Shown here: positions 16,912 to 27,030 of the stretch, one piece after another
Layout: each line of letters opens with the position of its first letter
Position numbering within the stretch: the first letter of the stretch is position 1
Assembly (NCBI RefSeq): GCF_051020765.1
Contig: NW_027469086.1
Location: 682,001 to 746,000, forward strand
Direction: 5' to 3'
DNA from: Lasioglossum baleicum
Lineage: Eukaryota > Arthropoda > Insecta > Hymenoptera > Halictidae
Length of the DNA stretch: 64,000 nucleotides
Notes under the pieces: generated by a model
Told to the model about the DNA's origin: nothing
The model's input: the letters and a program-made list of their open reading frames with translations, nothing else
Databases searched by the model: none
Translations under genes and position numbers: made by a program

Positions 16912-18333
16912 ATGTCTCGCCCAATCACACGATCCCAAACGGATCCCCGAGCGGATCCTAATCAAGACCTTCCTCCGCCAACCGAGGAAGAGCTACTTCT
17001 TTACGCGCAAGATCTCGCCCGTAAAGAGGAATATTTAAAAGAGCAAACCGAATTCATTGCTAAATTGCGTCTTAAATATGAAGAAGACGCACAGAATCAA
17101 AATAACATGCTCGATGAAATACGCAAAGAGCTCCACAATATTCAAGCCTTGAACCAAAACTTACGTCACCAAGCGCCTACACCAGGCCCCAGTAACGTCT
17201 CTAACACGCGAGAACCTTCATTATCAGAGCCACGCGAAACCCCGCAATATGAGCCAACAGGAAATTTCGCGTTGAAACAAGCCGCAGAACTCGTACCCAA
17301 ATTCGACGGAATATCGATTCCCGTCCTAAAATTCATCCGCGCCTGCAAACGCGCGCGTGATTCTATCCCCGAATCCATAGAACGTGCCCTTACTAAACTA
17401 ATCTGCAATAAACTTTCCGATCGTGCGTACGCTGCCATTGAAGGCGAAAACATACGTACGATCTCACAACTTTGCGATAAGCTACGAACAGTACTGGGAC
17501 CCTACAAATTCGTGGACCAGTACCGTGGCGAATTGGCAAGCGTAGCCCAGGGCAACAATGAGCATATTCTTGACTTCATAAATCGAGTCAAAGATTTACG
17601 AACCGCCATCAGCGATTCTACCGAAGGACATTACGACTACAGAGAAATCGATCGTTTCACAGTCGAGTGCTTCCTTCGCGGTCTACTCCCACAACTTCGC
17701 AGCGAAGTTTTGCATTGCCGTTCTCAGAATTCGGCAGAGATCTTCGAAGCAGCCATCTCTGCATATAAGCAATATGAGCTGTATCAAAACCGTCGTCGCG
17801 AATCTAATCGTGACGATTCCCGCAAGGTAAGCTTCTCAGATAACAGAAGCTCCTATCGCCCACGCTCTTCTGACAATTTCAATTCTCGCGAACGCATCCC
17901 TGAACGTCGCGACAACAGACCGGATGAGCGTCGCGATAACGGGTCCGACCAACGTCGAGACTCGTGGAGAAACTCGAACCGCAACTCTTATCGTTCTCCA
18001 ACTCCGCAGTGGCGATCCGAAACCCCTCGCGAACAAAACCCGCAGCGCGAAAACCGGGACCCGAATTCAAATCGCGACAGACGTTCGGGAGAGCCCCGCA
18101 AGTTTTGCAACTATTGCAAAACTCCCGGGCATGACATTCACGAATGTCGAAAAAGAGCCTATAACAATAACCTGCGCTCGGGAAACGAGTCAGGCCTCCC
18201 GACAGGAACGAATCAACAGCGGGAGGCCGCCCCAACAAAGCGCAACCAAACATTCACGCAGACCGCCGTTCGAACGAACGAGTTCCCCGAAGACCAGATC
18301 GACGATTCGTCTCTGCAGTTAACCTCGCAGTAG
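16912..18333 (+). CDS. gag: Gag polyprotein, element B
   Basis: 473 aa, homologous along its length to A1 Gag but clearly diverged. The capsid region spans about residues 120-290, then an extended Arg-rich segment with repeated RRDN motifs, and a CCHC knuckle (CNYCKTPGHDIHEC). All key features are intact. The ORF ends in the protease overlap. Particles of A and B may be distinct, because the Gags differ at many positions while the PBS and knuckle are shared. Confidence 0.92.
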   Translation: MSRPITRSQTDPRADPNQDLPPPTEEELLLYAQDLARKEEYLKEQTEFIAKLRLKYEEDAQNQNNMLDEIRKELHNIQALNQNLRHQAPTPGPSNVSNTREPSLSEPRETPQYEPTGNFALKQAAELVPKFDGISIPVLKFIRACKRARDSIPESIERALTKLICNKLSDRAYAAIEGENIRTISQLCDKLRTVLGPYKFVDQYRGELASVAQGNNEHILDFINRVKDLRTAISDSTEGHYDYREIDRFTVECFLRGLLPQLRSEVLHCRSQNSAEIFEAAISAYKQYELYQNRRRESNRDDSRKVSFSDNRSSYRPRSSDNFNSRERIPERRDNRPDERRDNGSDQRRDSWRNSNRNSYRSPTPQWRSETPREQNPQRENRDPNSNRDRRSGEPRKFCNYCKTPGHDIHECRKRAYNNNLRSGNESGLPTGTNQQREAAPTKRNQTFTQTAVRTNEFPEDQIDDSSLQLTSQ

Positions 18334-21300
18334 ACTCGCCGATCCCGCGCGTACAAATCTCCGCCCCTCAGCTTCGCGAGAAAAGTGAATTCTTATTAGA
18401 CACGGGCTCGGAAGTCAATTTGATACGCGCGTCTAGTTTAAAACCTGGGATAACCATTGATCCCACGAGCACGATCGAAGTTCATGGAATAACCGAGGGT
18501 TCCATAGTAACACTCGGCGAAGTCGTTATATTCATTCAGGGGACAATCCCTATCAAATTCCACGTGCTCGGGGACGAATTCCCAGTCAGTGTTAACGGGA
18601 TTCTCGGCTCGCCCTTCTTTATAGGAGGAGCTGAGATTTCCTTTGCAAAACAATTCGTTTTAGTCGGAAACATTTCAATTCCGTTCTCTAATTCACGCGC
18701 ACTGCCGACTGAGCCCCGCGATAGTTCAATGACGAGGGTTATTTCAATGCCTTCTCCGAAAACGGAGGTCTCTCTTGAAAAGCACGCCGCAAGGACAGAG
18801 GAAGAAACATTCCCTCTCTCAAAACGTCGGGTGCAACCGGGAGAGATTCGTATCACATCGAATAATATCGTAGAGGAACCGGTCGATAAGCGCAAAAATC
18901 AAAATCAACAGTCCGAATCAAGGACTGCAGCAGACTCTAATGAGTTTGCCGTTGAGCCCCGAACAGCCGCCTGCATTGCAGTCAGCGTACAGGGCCCGAA
19001 ACAGGGATATATCCGCCGCGTCAGCGTAGCGCCGGATGTATTCCTCGGTGACTGTGTAGTCACTAATCGCGGAGGCAAAGCGAGCCTCAGATGTTTTAAC
19101 ACATCTTCGCGTCCGATCTCATTCCGATTACCCGTGTTAGAGGTGGAAGAGATCGAGCGTTATTCAACTAATTCCGGGCACTATCCCGACGCATTCGGTA
19201 ACCATCCCGACCTTTCTAATTCCGGTAACCATCCCGACGTATTCGGTAACCATCCCGACCTTTCTAATTCCGGTAACCATCCCGACGCATTCGGTAACCA
19301 TCCCGACCTTTTCAATTCCGGTAACCATCCCGACGTATTCGGTAACCATCCCGACAATTTTAATCCAGAGTCCAAAGAAGACTCCCGCGAATTCAAACCT
19401 ATGAAGGTTTATTCTACAAGCTCCGGTATCAAGTCCGATTGTTTCTATTCCGAGTCTAGGTTGAAAGGAAATGTCCCCGCCTTTGATTCTCTAAAGACGA
19501 CAGAACGTCTACATAAAATAAAGCATAAAACTCTACCTCGTACAGACCGAGCATACGAGTCGATCATAAAAGATCATCCCGCGATAATTTCTAAATCAGA
19601 GTCAAAGAGAGTCTATATTTCATTTCAAAAACCTACCTCTGATTTTTCGCCGGAACATGATCTCTTCCAATCTCAACGGTCAAGTATCCGTGCACCGCAA
19701 AGCGAGTTTCATCCATCTAGGAATTATACGTCTGTAAAATACGCGTCAGCAAAAAGGAGAAACAAATTTCGTATTATACTATACCTCTGCGATAACCCGC
19801 GAACAATGATTGTAGCATCTCCTGCGACTTGCGATAAGAAACCCTCCCAGGAGATTTCATTACAGTCCTCCGCTGACGCGAAATTAGAATCCGCGTTAAT
19901 CACGCGTCCGGTCAACACCGATAAGCGAGCGAAATCCGAAACCCAGCGTCGACAAAATCTCCTTCCACAACCGGAAGATAAGCTTGTCGCATCACGACTC
20001 AGCCCCTCGGAAGATAGGATCATTCCAGAGGAGCTCCAGTCTTCAGACAATTTCGCAACCACAAACATGTATCCGTTACAAGTTGCCATCCTATGCACCA
20101 TTACCACGCAAGTTTATACCCTCATTGGATATGATTGCGGTGGACCGACACTCAACGTCACTACGTACTCTACCATCGATAACCTGAATTGCGAACCCGA
20201 AGATGTCACACCGATCGAGAGTTTAGAGCGAATTCAACTTCTGCAGCTAGCCGAGTTTTCGCAAGCCCGAGTCCTCCAATGCCACATTGAAATAGACAGA
20301 ACGATCTACTACTGTGGCATGCATTCGCATAATTCCGTCGTCGCCAATGGTAGACAAGAGTATCTCCTAACCACCACCAGTGAAACATGCTCTAATCTAC
20401 ACACTACTGGAACTCTGTATATTACGCCAGCGGCACAGATCACAGGAGTCCAGCCAAATTCCACAACCTCTCGTAGCCTCACAATGGCAGGAGAAATCAA
20501 GAATGACGGAAGCTGCTCAGGCACAACCTACAACGATCCTTTTGGAACCTGGACGGACGTCGTGGTGCAAGCCATAATACGCATCACGATACGGGACTAC
20601 ATTGCACCGATAAAGCTATCCACAGCACAAATTCATTTACAATCCGGACAAACCTGTCCTCTTCAGAAAGGCAACTGCCTCGATTCACAGGACGGATACA
20701 CATTCTGGGAACCCGCACCAACAGATTCATGCAGATTCAACAACTACGATGTTCTATACGAAGGGCTAGCGACCAAGCTATCCCCACAGTTAAAATCCTC
20801 GCCAACCTTGTATACAGTTGCCTCTCAGGATACAACATTTGCACTAACCGAGACAGGACGATCTTCAGTCTGCGGATTTATCATAATCCGTACAGAACAT
20901 CCAAAACTGTTCATACTAGAAACGGGGAAGTCAGGGAAATTCAAGGAGAAGTCACCCACCCTCGTCAACAATCTCGACATATTCACCTATGTCAACAGCA
21001 AATTCGTCTACGTAGAGAAACATCTCCGTACACAATTTTCTCAACTATATAAGGACGTCATTCGTCAAAAGTGCGAACTAGAACGACAAATTCTCCAGAA
21101 CGCACTCACTCAGCTGCACACAGCCCCTGAAGAAGTGGCAACCGCCATCATGAAAGACGCTGGATTTATTGCAGTCCCAGCAGGTGAAGTGGTCCATATT
21201 ATCAAATGTATCCCAGTGACAGTCCAGATCCGGAAAACGGAACGCTGTTATGACGAACTGCCCGTCACGTACAAGAATTCTTCAAGATTCCTGAAACCAA

Positions 21301-22160
21301 AGGACCACATTATTTCAAACACCGGTACAGAGAAGCCGTGCAGCGAGTTACTATCTCCATATTACAGAATACATGGAACATGGTACCGACTCACTCCATC
21401 ACTAACAGAAACTATTGCACCGTCAGAACTCCATCCAATCTCTAAGGCCACATGGAAATACGTGGACCCCAAAAACCTTGCGACTGGAGGCATATATTCG
21501 CAAGACGACCTCGACAAACTGCAGGATCACATAATGTTCCCTGTAGAAAAGGTAGCCGTAATAAATACTATTGCACAAGGCGCCTCAGGTAGACAATACG
21601 CAGCAGGAAATATTAACATGTTCAACCTGCTCGACGAAGAGTCGCTTCAACAAATAGCTGAATCTACCGCACAGAAGTTATGGTCAGGATTTACCACGTT
21701 CGGATCCGTAACCGCTGGATTAATAGGAATATATGTGGCAATTCGCACAATAAAAACTATTATCAGCACAATCATCAATGGCATCGCTCTCCATTCGTTA
21801 TACGGCTGGAGCCTCCACCTCATCGTCGCCATCTGGAGTTCCTTGACAAGATTCTTCATTTTCCTGAAACAAAGAGACGAAACATACACATACGCTGTCA
21901 GATATCGGAAAAGTGAAAGTGAAAATGACATAAGTGAGCCCATTCCCTCCCAAGACCCCAATAAAAGACAGTCAAATAATGAACATTGCGATTATAGACT
22001 GTCGGACATTGCGAAACCTACCCCAACTCCTCGCGCAGAATCAGACAACATCTCAGTGCATCCAGTGTTTCGTACTGTTAATACAGTCAACGTGCGCCGA
22101 GAACTGAGCTCCCTGCGCGGATCGCTCACTAACGATGCGTCTCAAAACCAAAAATTGTAA
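18330..22160 (+). CDS. Protease-Env fusion ORF, element B
   Basis: The frame is -1 relative to gag and open from the gag stop for about 1,276 codons. The catalytic DTG is at 18399-18407 (LLDTGSEVNLI), then the GILGSPFF motif and the linker domain (QGYIRRVSVAPDVFLGDCVV). A short NHPD repeat array follows, then the ~200-residue unrecognised segment shared with A1, then a complete envelope glycoprotein in the same frame. RT, RNase H and integrase have been lost between linker and Env. An in-frame protease-Env continuum is unusual. Env more likely uses its own ATG (20067) from a spliced RNA, because its signal peptide must be N-terminal. Confidence 0.8.
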   Translation, partial: VDSPIPRVQISAPQLREKSEFLLDTGSEVNLIRASSLKPGITIDPTSTIEVHGITEGSIVTLGEVVIFIQGTIPIKFHVLGDEFPVSVNGILGSPFFIGGAEISFAKQFVLVGNISIPFSNSRALPTEPRDSSMTRVISMPSPKTEVSLEKHAARTEEETFPLSKRRVQPGEIRITSNNIVEEPVDKRKNQNQQSESRTAADSNEFAVEPRTAACIAVSVQGPKQGYIRRVSVAPDVFLGDCVVTNRGGKASLRCFNTSSRPISFRLPVLEVEEIERYSTNSGHYPDAFGNHPDLSNSGNHPDVFGNHPDLSNSGNHPDAFGNHPDLFNSGNHPDVFGNHPDNFNPESKEDSREFKPMKVYSTSSGIKSDCFYSESRLKGNVPAFDSLKTTERLHKIKHKTLPRTDRAYESIIKDHPAIISKSESKRVYISFQKPTSDFSPEHDLFQSQRSSIRAPQSEFHPSRNYTSVKYASAKRRNKFRIILYLCDNPRTMIVASPATCDKKPSQEISLQSSADAKLESALITRPVNTDKRAKSETQRRQNLLPQPEDKLVASRLSPSEDRIIPEELQSSDNFATTNMYPLQVAILCTITTQVYTLIGYDCGGPTLNVTTYSTIDNLNCEPEDVTPIESLERIQLLQLAEFSQARVLQCHIEIDRTIYYCGMHSHNSVVANGRQEYLLTTTSETCSNLHTTGTLYITPAAQITGVQPNSTTSRSLTMAGEIKNDGSCSGTTYNDPFGTWTDVVVQAIIRITIRDYIAPIKLSTAQIHLQSGQTCPLQKGNCLDSQDGYTFWEPAPTDSCRFNNYDVLYEGLATKLSPQLKSSPTLYTVASQDTTFALTETGRSSVCGFIIIRTEHPKLFILETGKSGKFKEKSPTLVNNLDIFTYVNSKFVYVEKHLRTQFSQLYKDVIRQKCELERQILQNALTQLHTAPEEVATAIMKDAGFIAVPAGEVVHIIKCIPVTVQIRKTERCYDELPVTYKNSSRFLKPKDHIISNTGTEKPCSELLSPYYRIHGTWYRLTPSLTETIAPSELHPISKATWKYVDPKNLATGGIYSQDDLDKLQDHIMFPVEKVAVINTIAQGASGRQYAAGNINMFNLLDEESLQQIAESTAQKLWSGFTTFGSVTAGLIGIYVAIRTIKTIISTIINGIALHSLYGWSLHLIVAIWSSLTRFFIFLKQRDETYTYAVRYRKSESENDISEPIPSQDPNKRQSNNEHCDYRLSDIAKPTPTPRAESDNISVHPVFRTVNTVNVRRELSSLRGSLTNDASQNQKL
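19166..19354 (+). repeat. Coding minisatellite, element B (short array)
   Basis: About four 48-bp units encoding NSGNHPDVFGNHPDL-type repeats. The NQPD-type units of family A are absent. Confidence 0.85.
20067..22160 (+). CDS. env: Envelope-like glycoprotein, probable chuvirus-type
   Basis: 697 aa from the ATG at 20067. The first ~20 residues are a hydrophobic signal peptide, followed by GYDCGG. A Cys-rich ectodomain follows, with a YYCGMHSH motif, several N-glycosylation sequons and no errantiviral furin-type F-protein pattern noticed. Near residues 540-600 lie hydrophobic segments that can span the membrane, then a basic and polar cytoplasmic tail ending in the PTPRAESDNISVHPVFR motif. The look is that of chuvirus/mononegavirus-type glycoproteins captured by insect LTR elements, rather than of baculovirus F-like gypsy Env. 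The frame is complete. Family assignment is from motif recognition only and needs a profile search. Confidence 0.7.
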   Translation: MYPLQVAILCTITTQVYTLIGYDCGGPTLNVTTYSTIDNLNCEPEDVTPIESLERIQLLQLAEFSQARVLQCHIEIDRTIYYCGMHSHNSVVANGRQEYLLTTTSETCSNLHTTGTLYITPAAQITGVQPNSTTSRSLTMAGEIKNDGSCSGTTYNDPFGTWTDVVVQAIIRITIRDYIAPIKLSTAQIHLQSGQTCPLQKGNCLDSQDGYTFWEPAPTDSCRFNNYDVLYEGLATKLSPQLKSSPTLYTVASQDTTFALTETGRSSVCGFIIIRTEHPKLFILETGKSGKFKEKSPTLVNNLDIFTYVNSKFVYVEKHLRTQFSQLYKDVIRQKCELERQILQNALTQLHTAPEEVATAIMKDAGFIAVPAGEVVHIIKCIPVTVQIRKTERCYDELPVTYKNSSRFLKPKDHIISNTGTEKPCSELLSPYYRIHGTWYRLTPSLTETIAPSELHPISKATWKYVDPKNLATGGIYSQDDLDKLQDHIMFPVEKVAVINTIAQGASGRQYAAGNINMFNLLDEESLQQIAESTAQKLWSGFTTFGSVTAGLIGIYVAIRTIKTIISTIINGIALHSLYGWSLHLIVAIWSSLTRFFIFLKQRDETYTYAVRYRKSESENDISEPIPSQDPNKRQSNNEHCDYRLSDIAKPTPTPRAESDNISVHPVFRTVNTVNVRRELSSLRGSLTNDASQNQKL

Positions 22161-22192
22161 TGCGAGCGCTCACCGAACACAACCTCGGACCG

Positions 22193-22233
22193 AGAGATTT
22201 CACTCCGAGAAATCTCTTCTCCGGCGAGGGAGG
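22193..22233 (+). other. Pre-PPT hairpin and polypurine tract (element B)
   Basis: AGAGATTTC (22193-22201) and GAAATCTCT (22209-22217) form a perfect 9-bp stem with a 7-nt loop. GGCGAGGGAGG then abuts the 3' LTR at 22234. Confidence 0.75.
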
Positions 22234-23293
22234 TGTTACGTCGGACGACCTCCGACGTTGGTCGAATCGAGGACCGTACCTCGATTCTAGGCTAAGATTA
22301 AATATTAAGTACATAATACCTCTTAAACCCATCGCTATCAAACTCTTGTTCTAAATCTAATATCTCTTAAACCCATCGCTATCAAACTCTTGTTCTAATT
22401 CTAATACATCTTAAACCCATCACTACTTCACCCACGACTTTTCCTAAACTTGTTCTAATACCCATCACTACTTAAATCTCGACTCTCCCAATTGTTCTAA
22501 ACCCAACCACCACTCCAAACTCTCAATCTTACCTAACACTTGTTCAAACCCTCATCTACACTTATAACTTGTTTAAACCCTCATCTACACTTAACACTTG
22601 TTCAAACCCTCATCTACACTTACAACTTGTTCAAATCCTCAACTCCGCTCGAGTAAACGCCACCTCGAGAACAAAGAGATCGCAACGTCAGCAGTCTTGC
22701 ACGCGTCACCACTCTGTCGAGAGCGAGGACAAAGAGACTGCAACGTCAGCAGTCTTGCACCCGTCACCACTCCGACGAGCGAGGACAAAGGGACTGCAGC
22801 GTCAGCAACCCCCACTCCGAGCGAAGGAGGCTACGCAGAGCTGCCTCTTGCATCAGTCTGGTCCTAGCCAGCGGAGTGAGCGGACGTGTCGGTCTGCTCT
22901 CACTCCATTCTCACACAACGACATCAGTCAGTCTGGCCCAAGCCAGCGAAGTGAGCAGACGTGTCGATCTGCGCTCTTCTAATTCGCGCTTCGACGTTCA
23001 TCGACGTTTGTTCTACAATTCCAATTCCAAATCTAATTCCAATTCTAATTCAAACTCAATACCAATTCCGACTCAACGCAGTCTCTATTCCAATACTAAT
23101 TCATTTACTAACTCCTACGCAATTAATTCATTTAATTCATATTCACATTTATATTAATACAATTGTAACCAAGTGTAACCAAGTTATTATTATAATATAT
23201 CTTATTTTACCAGAACTTCGCGAGTGACTTCTCTTACAATTCAATCAATTCAGTGACCTATTTCTCTCCGATATTCAAACTATATCTTCGTTT

Positions 23294-23490
23294 ATCGTGC
23301 ACTTGTAGAGTATTGAAACTCGGTCACAAAGGGAGAAGCTTACAGCTCCGCCGAGACAATACGTCTGCAAGCGACATTTTGAACAATTGTTTCCATTAGC
23401 AATCGTGCACTTGTTGAGTATTGAAACTCGGTCACAAAGGGAGAAGCTTACAGCTCCGCCGAGACAATACGTCTGCAAGCGACATTTTGA
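23294..23490 (+). repeat. 89-bp leader duplication with hairpin (B 3' LTR)
   Basis: Copies at 23294-23382 and 23402-23490 each hold the CTCGG...CCGAG hairpin found once in the 5' LTR. The outermost C/G pair has become A/A, leaving a 5-bp stem. Confidence 0.7.
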
Positions 23491-23848
23491 TCGGTCAAGT
23501 GTTTTCTCGGTCAAGTGTTCGATCAAGTCTCCATCAAGTGACAGTTCACACAAGGAATACGTGCAGTGCTAGATCTATAGTGACAGTTCTAACAGTGCCC
23601 TCGTTCGTTACACAGTGACCCGGCTTGGAGGCCAGTTCGTCCGCTCCGCTTGGGTAGTGTCAATGAACGAGCGGACCTTTTCAATAACTATATTTTATTA
23701 AAGTCACAGGTGGAATACCGCTGGCCAGCGCCTCCGGGGAACCCCTGGCCAATTTTCCCTTTTTCATTCAGAACATAGACAAAATTCCTATAAAGGATTT
23801 CTTGAGAAGGAGTTGTTAAACCAAGTTCCTTTCGCTCCTCTCTCCTCA

Positions 23849-24229
23849 TGCGTCGATCACGTCACGACCGAGAATATCGAGTGTGACGCGTCAGATTACG
23901 TATCGGTATACGGTTGTCCGTGCCGTCCGATTCTGAACACAGAGATCAACCACGCGGATCTCTCGCGTTCCACGCCTGTCAACGATACACCAGCTGCCCG
24001 CTATGAGATCATCGATCTCATAGACATCTCTGACGACGACGATAGCCAGGACACAGTGATCCTGCCACGTCCTCGTTGCGTCATCACCAACAGCACGTTC
24101 CTGTCACCACGTCAACGTATTACGTTGCGTCTTCCCAATCTTCCTCGCCTGGAAGATACTTGCATCAAGGACCCACAGTACGAGGTCTACGCAGCGCAGA
24201 GGAAACAACTCCTGCGACAGTATTATTAA
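23849..24229 (+). pseudogene. Family B SIM protein with N-terminal deletion (3' LTR)
   Basis: The ancestral start at 23849 is followed after a few codons by a deletion that joins MRRSRH to the middle of the protein in the wrong frame, giving a quick stop. The rest is open from about 23813 (another ATG in frame) to the stop at 24227-24229. It keeps the CDASDYVSVYGCPC block, a strong IIDLIDISDDDDS motif and the C-terminal tail. If translated from the alternative ATG it would lack the basic N-terminus. Confidence 0.7.
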
Positions 24230-24493
24230 GGCGTAACAACAAACTGGTGAGAATCAGTATCTTGTATCCATCTTTACCCCATGTCAACTCACCGCGTTCG
24301 TTGCGTTAACGTATAAGTATCGCCATCCGCGTTGACTGCAAACGGGTGCCGGTTTTCCAAATGACTATCGGTGTCCTAGCGCATATGACTGCCCGTCTGG
24401 CTGTCTTGGCGTAAAAGACCGTTTCCTCTTCAATTCCACGTGCCGCCTCCTGGGGTCATCTTCTTTGCCTAGGACGTGGGGCGTGACGTAACA

Positions 24494-24999
24494 ATAGCAA
24501 TATCGGTTGTCCTAGTGCATATGACAGCCCGCGGCTGTCTCGGCACGAAAGACCACTCCTCAATTACTTGTCATATATCCACCGTCCGTCTGTCACTGTT
24601 CTTGAGTGCCACCCTTTTCTCTCTCTTGGTACCTGTAACAAAAACACAGTGACGGACGTGACAAATTTGGCGCAGTCGGTAGGACATCGAAGTGGTCGCC
24701 GATATTTGCATTAATAAGCCCCGACGCGTGTCAGTACGAAGTTCACATTTCTTAAATCCCATTTATATCTTTCAAAATGTCTCGCCCAATCACGCGATCT
24801 CAAAAGGATCTCCGAGCAGATCCTAACGCAGACCTTCCTCCAATGACCGAGGAAGAGCTACTCCTTTATGCGCAAGACCTCGCCCGTAGAGAGCAATATC
24901 TCAAAGAGGAAACTGATTTTATTGCCAAATTGCGTCTCAAATATGAAGAAGACGCACAAAACCAAAAGAATATGCTCGACGAAATACGAAAAGAGCTTC
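24494..24999 (+). mobile_element. Family A fragment: LTR end, PBS and gag start (+)
   Basis: 24494-24663 is the last ~170 bp of an A LTR, followed by PBS (24668-24686), leader and the first 74 codons of gag. The left side is cut by the B 3' LTR and the right side by another A LTR at 25000. Confidence 0.9.
24777..24999 (+). pseudogene. gag: Truncated gag N-terminus (family A)
   Basis: Begins MSRPITRSQKD and runs to LDEIRKEL, then is interrupted after CTTC by TGTTACGTCG of an A LTR. Only the charged helical N-terminal segment remains. Confidence 0.9.
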
Positions 25000-25556
25000 T
25001 GTTACGTCGTCCGATGTACTGTCACGTCCGTCACTGTGTTTTTGTTACAGGTACCAGGAGAGAGAAAAGAGAACAGTGACAGACGGACGGTTGAGATATT
25101 ATGATTAAATGAGGAGTGGTCTTTCGTGCCGAGACAGCCGCGGGCTGTCATATGCACTAGGACAACCGATATTGCTATGGATGCAGTCAAGAAGAGAACG
25201 TCCGACGCGGTTACAAGAAGTGTCCCGACAAGAATCACGCGCGAGATGATGCAACGAAAACGGTGAGTTTACAGGATTCAGCAATTATACAAGACATTAT
25301 ACGACTCACCGCAATGCTGTATTAACGCCTAATAATATTGTTGCAGCAGGAACTGGCGGTACTGGCAGTAGGTGTCGTACATCGGGTCTTCTATACAGAT
25401 GTCCTCGAGGTGGGGAAGATCTGGCAGAGTTGCTGCTGCTCTCCTCGGGACGACATTAGTGGCCTTGGATGCTGGCCGCAAGATGACACGTTGATGAGCT
25501 GGCAGAGGAACGTCACGGATGATTCGGCAACGGACCCTGGGAACGATGATCGTGTC

Positions 25557-25847
25557 TCAGCTGTCGTCGTCGTCGGCTATGTCGATCACCTCTGGACAAT
25601 CGACCGGATGTAGAACTGGCGTCGGAGCTCGCGAGAGATCCGCGTGGTTGACCTCTTTAGGAGGGTTGCAAGGGCAACCGTATACAGAAACGTAATCGGA
25701 CGCGTCACACGGAATGTGCTCGGTGGTTCTCAGAAGTTCTGTCCACTCGGTAGTGGCAATGATTTGATCGAGCACCGCTTTATTTCTTAACGCGCGTCTC
25801 AATTTAGCAAGTTGATACTTGCGTCCCGCTCGACGTGGGCGTCGCAT
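25557..25847 (-). pseudogene. LTR SIM ORF truncated by a nonsense codon (A3 3' LTR)
   Basis: Begins at the conserved MRRPRRAGRK and stops after 96 residues, immediately behind the DDDDS of the SIM-type motif, where other copies have an Arg codon (CGA to TGA, a CpG transition). The downstream frame stays readable. The product would keep the basic region, the CPC block and the motif. Confidence 0.8.
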
Positions 25848-27030
25848 GGGTAAGGAATAGTAATGATGGAATATTAATAATATAATAAAAATGAACTTCC
25901 ACTTGTTATTAATCTTTTTGGTAGTTGACTCGCTTCACGTCTATAGTGGCGGCTCAGCGTTTCCACTGCGCTCTTTAGACCAATTCTAGACGTGGCACGA
26001 GAACTTCTCTATGACTCGCTTCAAATTCCTTATTGGCGGCTCAGCGTTTCCACTGCGCACTTTAGACCAAGTCCGGATATGTCACGAGTTTAATATATTC
26101 GATGCAAGAACTGAATTGGAAGATGGTGTTGAACTAACACAAGAATAACAAGATCGAAGCACTGGTATAACAACGATATATTAAATAAGAACTGGTAAGT
26201 ACACTGGTATACAATATGTAAGTAGTATTATAATAGAAGTAGTAATTGGATTAATGAATAATGGATATAGTAATATGTTATAGGAATAATGTATGAGAAT
26301 TAGGACTTGAGTTGAGTTGAGTTAGAGTTGGAATTGGAATTGGAATTAGGAGTGAAGGATCGACACACTTCACTTTCGCGGAGCTAGACTGAACACGTCT
26401 GCTCTTGAAGCCGGACTGACTCTGAGGCCAGGTAGGCACGTCTGTGCGAGTCGCTGGCTGAAGGCGGACTGATGCAAGCGCCTGCTCTGCCTTGCCTCCT
26501 TCGTTCGGAGTGGGGATAGCTGACGCTGCAGTCTCTTTGTTCTTCAGTCGTCGGAGTGGGAGAATCGCTGACGCAGCAGCGTCTTCGCTCCCGGGGACTG
26601 CACGTGCATTTCTGCTGACGCTGCAGTCTCGTGGCTGTCCTATTGCCCTCTACGAGCGTGGGACTGCTGATGCAGCAGTCTTTGGACTTCTCGACATTTC
26701 TAGAAGCTTCTAGATGCTTCCAGAGTGATGCAATACTTTATTGCATTATGTGTCGTGGTGATGGGTTGAAACTGAGGTAAGGTGTTGATCAAGGTGAAGT
26801 TATGGTGATGGATAGAGACGGAGATAAGGATTAGAACAATAGAATAATGAGATCTTAATACTATGCTCTTATGTCTAGGGGACGGTGTATGGATCTTATG
26901 CAGATCAGACCTTGAATACATAATGTATGTACAAGGCCAACGTCGTACATCGGACGACGTAACACCTCCCAACGCGGAAAAGAAATTTCTTACAAGGAAG
27001 AAATTTCTCGCTCAACACTCGATCACACAC

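Larger units (their letters stand above)
1399..24493 (+). mobile_element. Composite family B LTR retrotransposon (gag-protease-env)
   Basis: The 5' LTR starts TGTTACGTCGG at 1399 and ends GACGTAACA at 16782. It is followed by a tRNA-Ser PBS, gag, a -1-frame protease ORF fused to env, a PPT, and a 3' LTR at 22234-24493. The 5' LTR is expanded by a solo A LTR, a 2,664-bp duplication and the full element A1. RT, RNase H and integrase are absent. The flanks do not match (GCGG on the left inside family C pol, ATAG on the right inside a family A LTR), and the two LTRs differ clearly after their first ~770 bp. The element is therefore best explained as a recombinant of two B insertions rather than one intact insertion. 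Confidence 0.85.
22234..24493 (+). repeat. Family B 3' LTR
   Basis: 2,260 bp. The first ~770 bp are nearly identical to the 5' LTR, after which the two diverge strongly. Differences include an 89-bp duplication, different AT-rich spacers and a deletion at the start of the SIM ORF. LTRs of one insertion should be near-identical, so the 5' and 3' LTRs have different histories. It abuts a family A LTR fragment at 24494. Confidence 0.88.
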
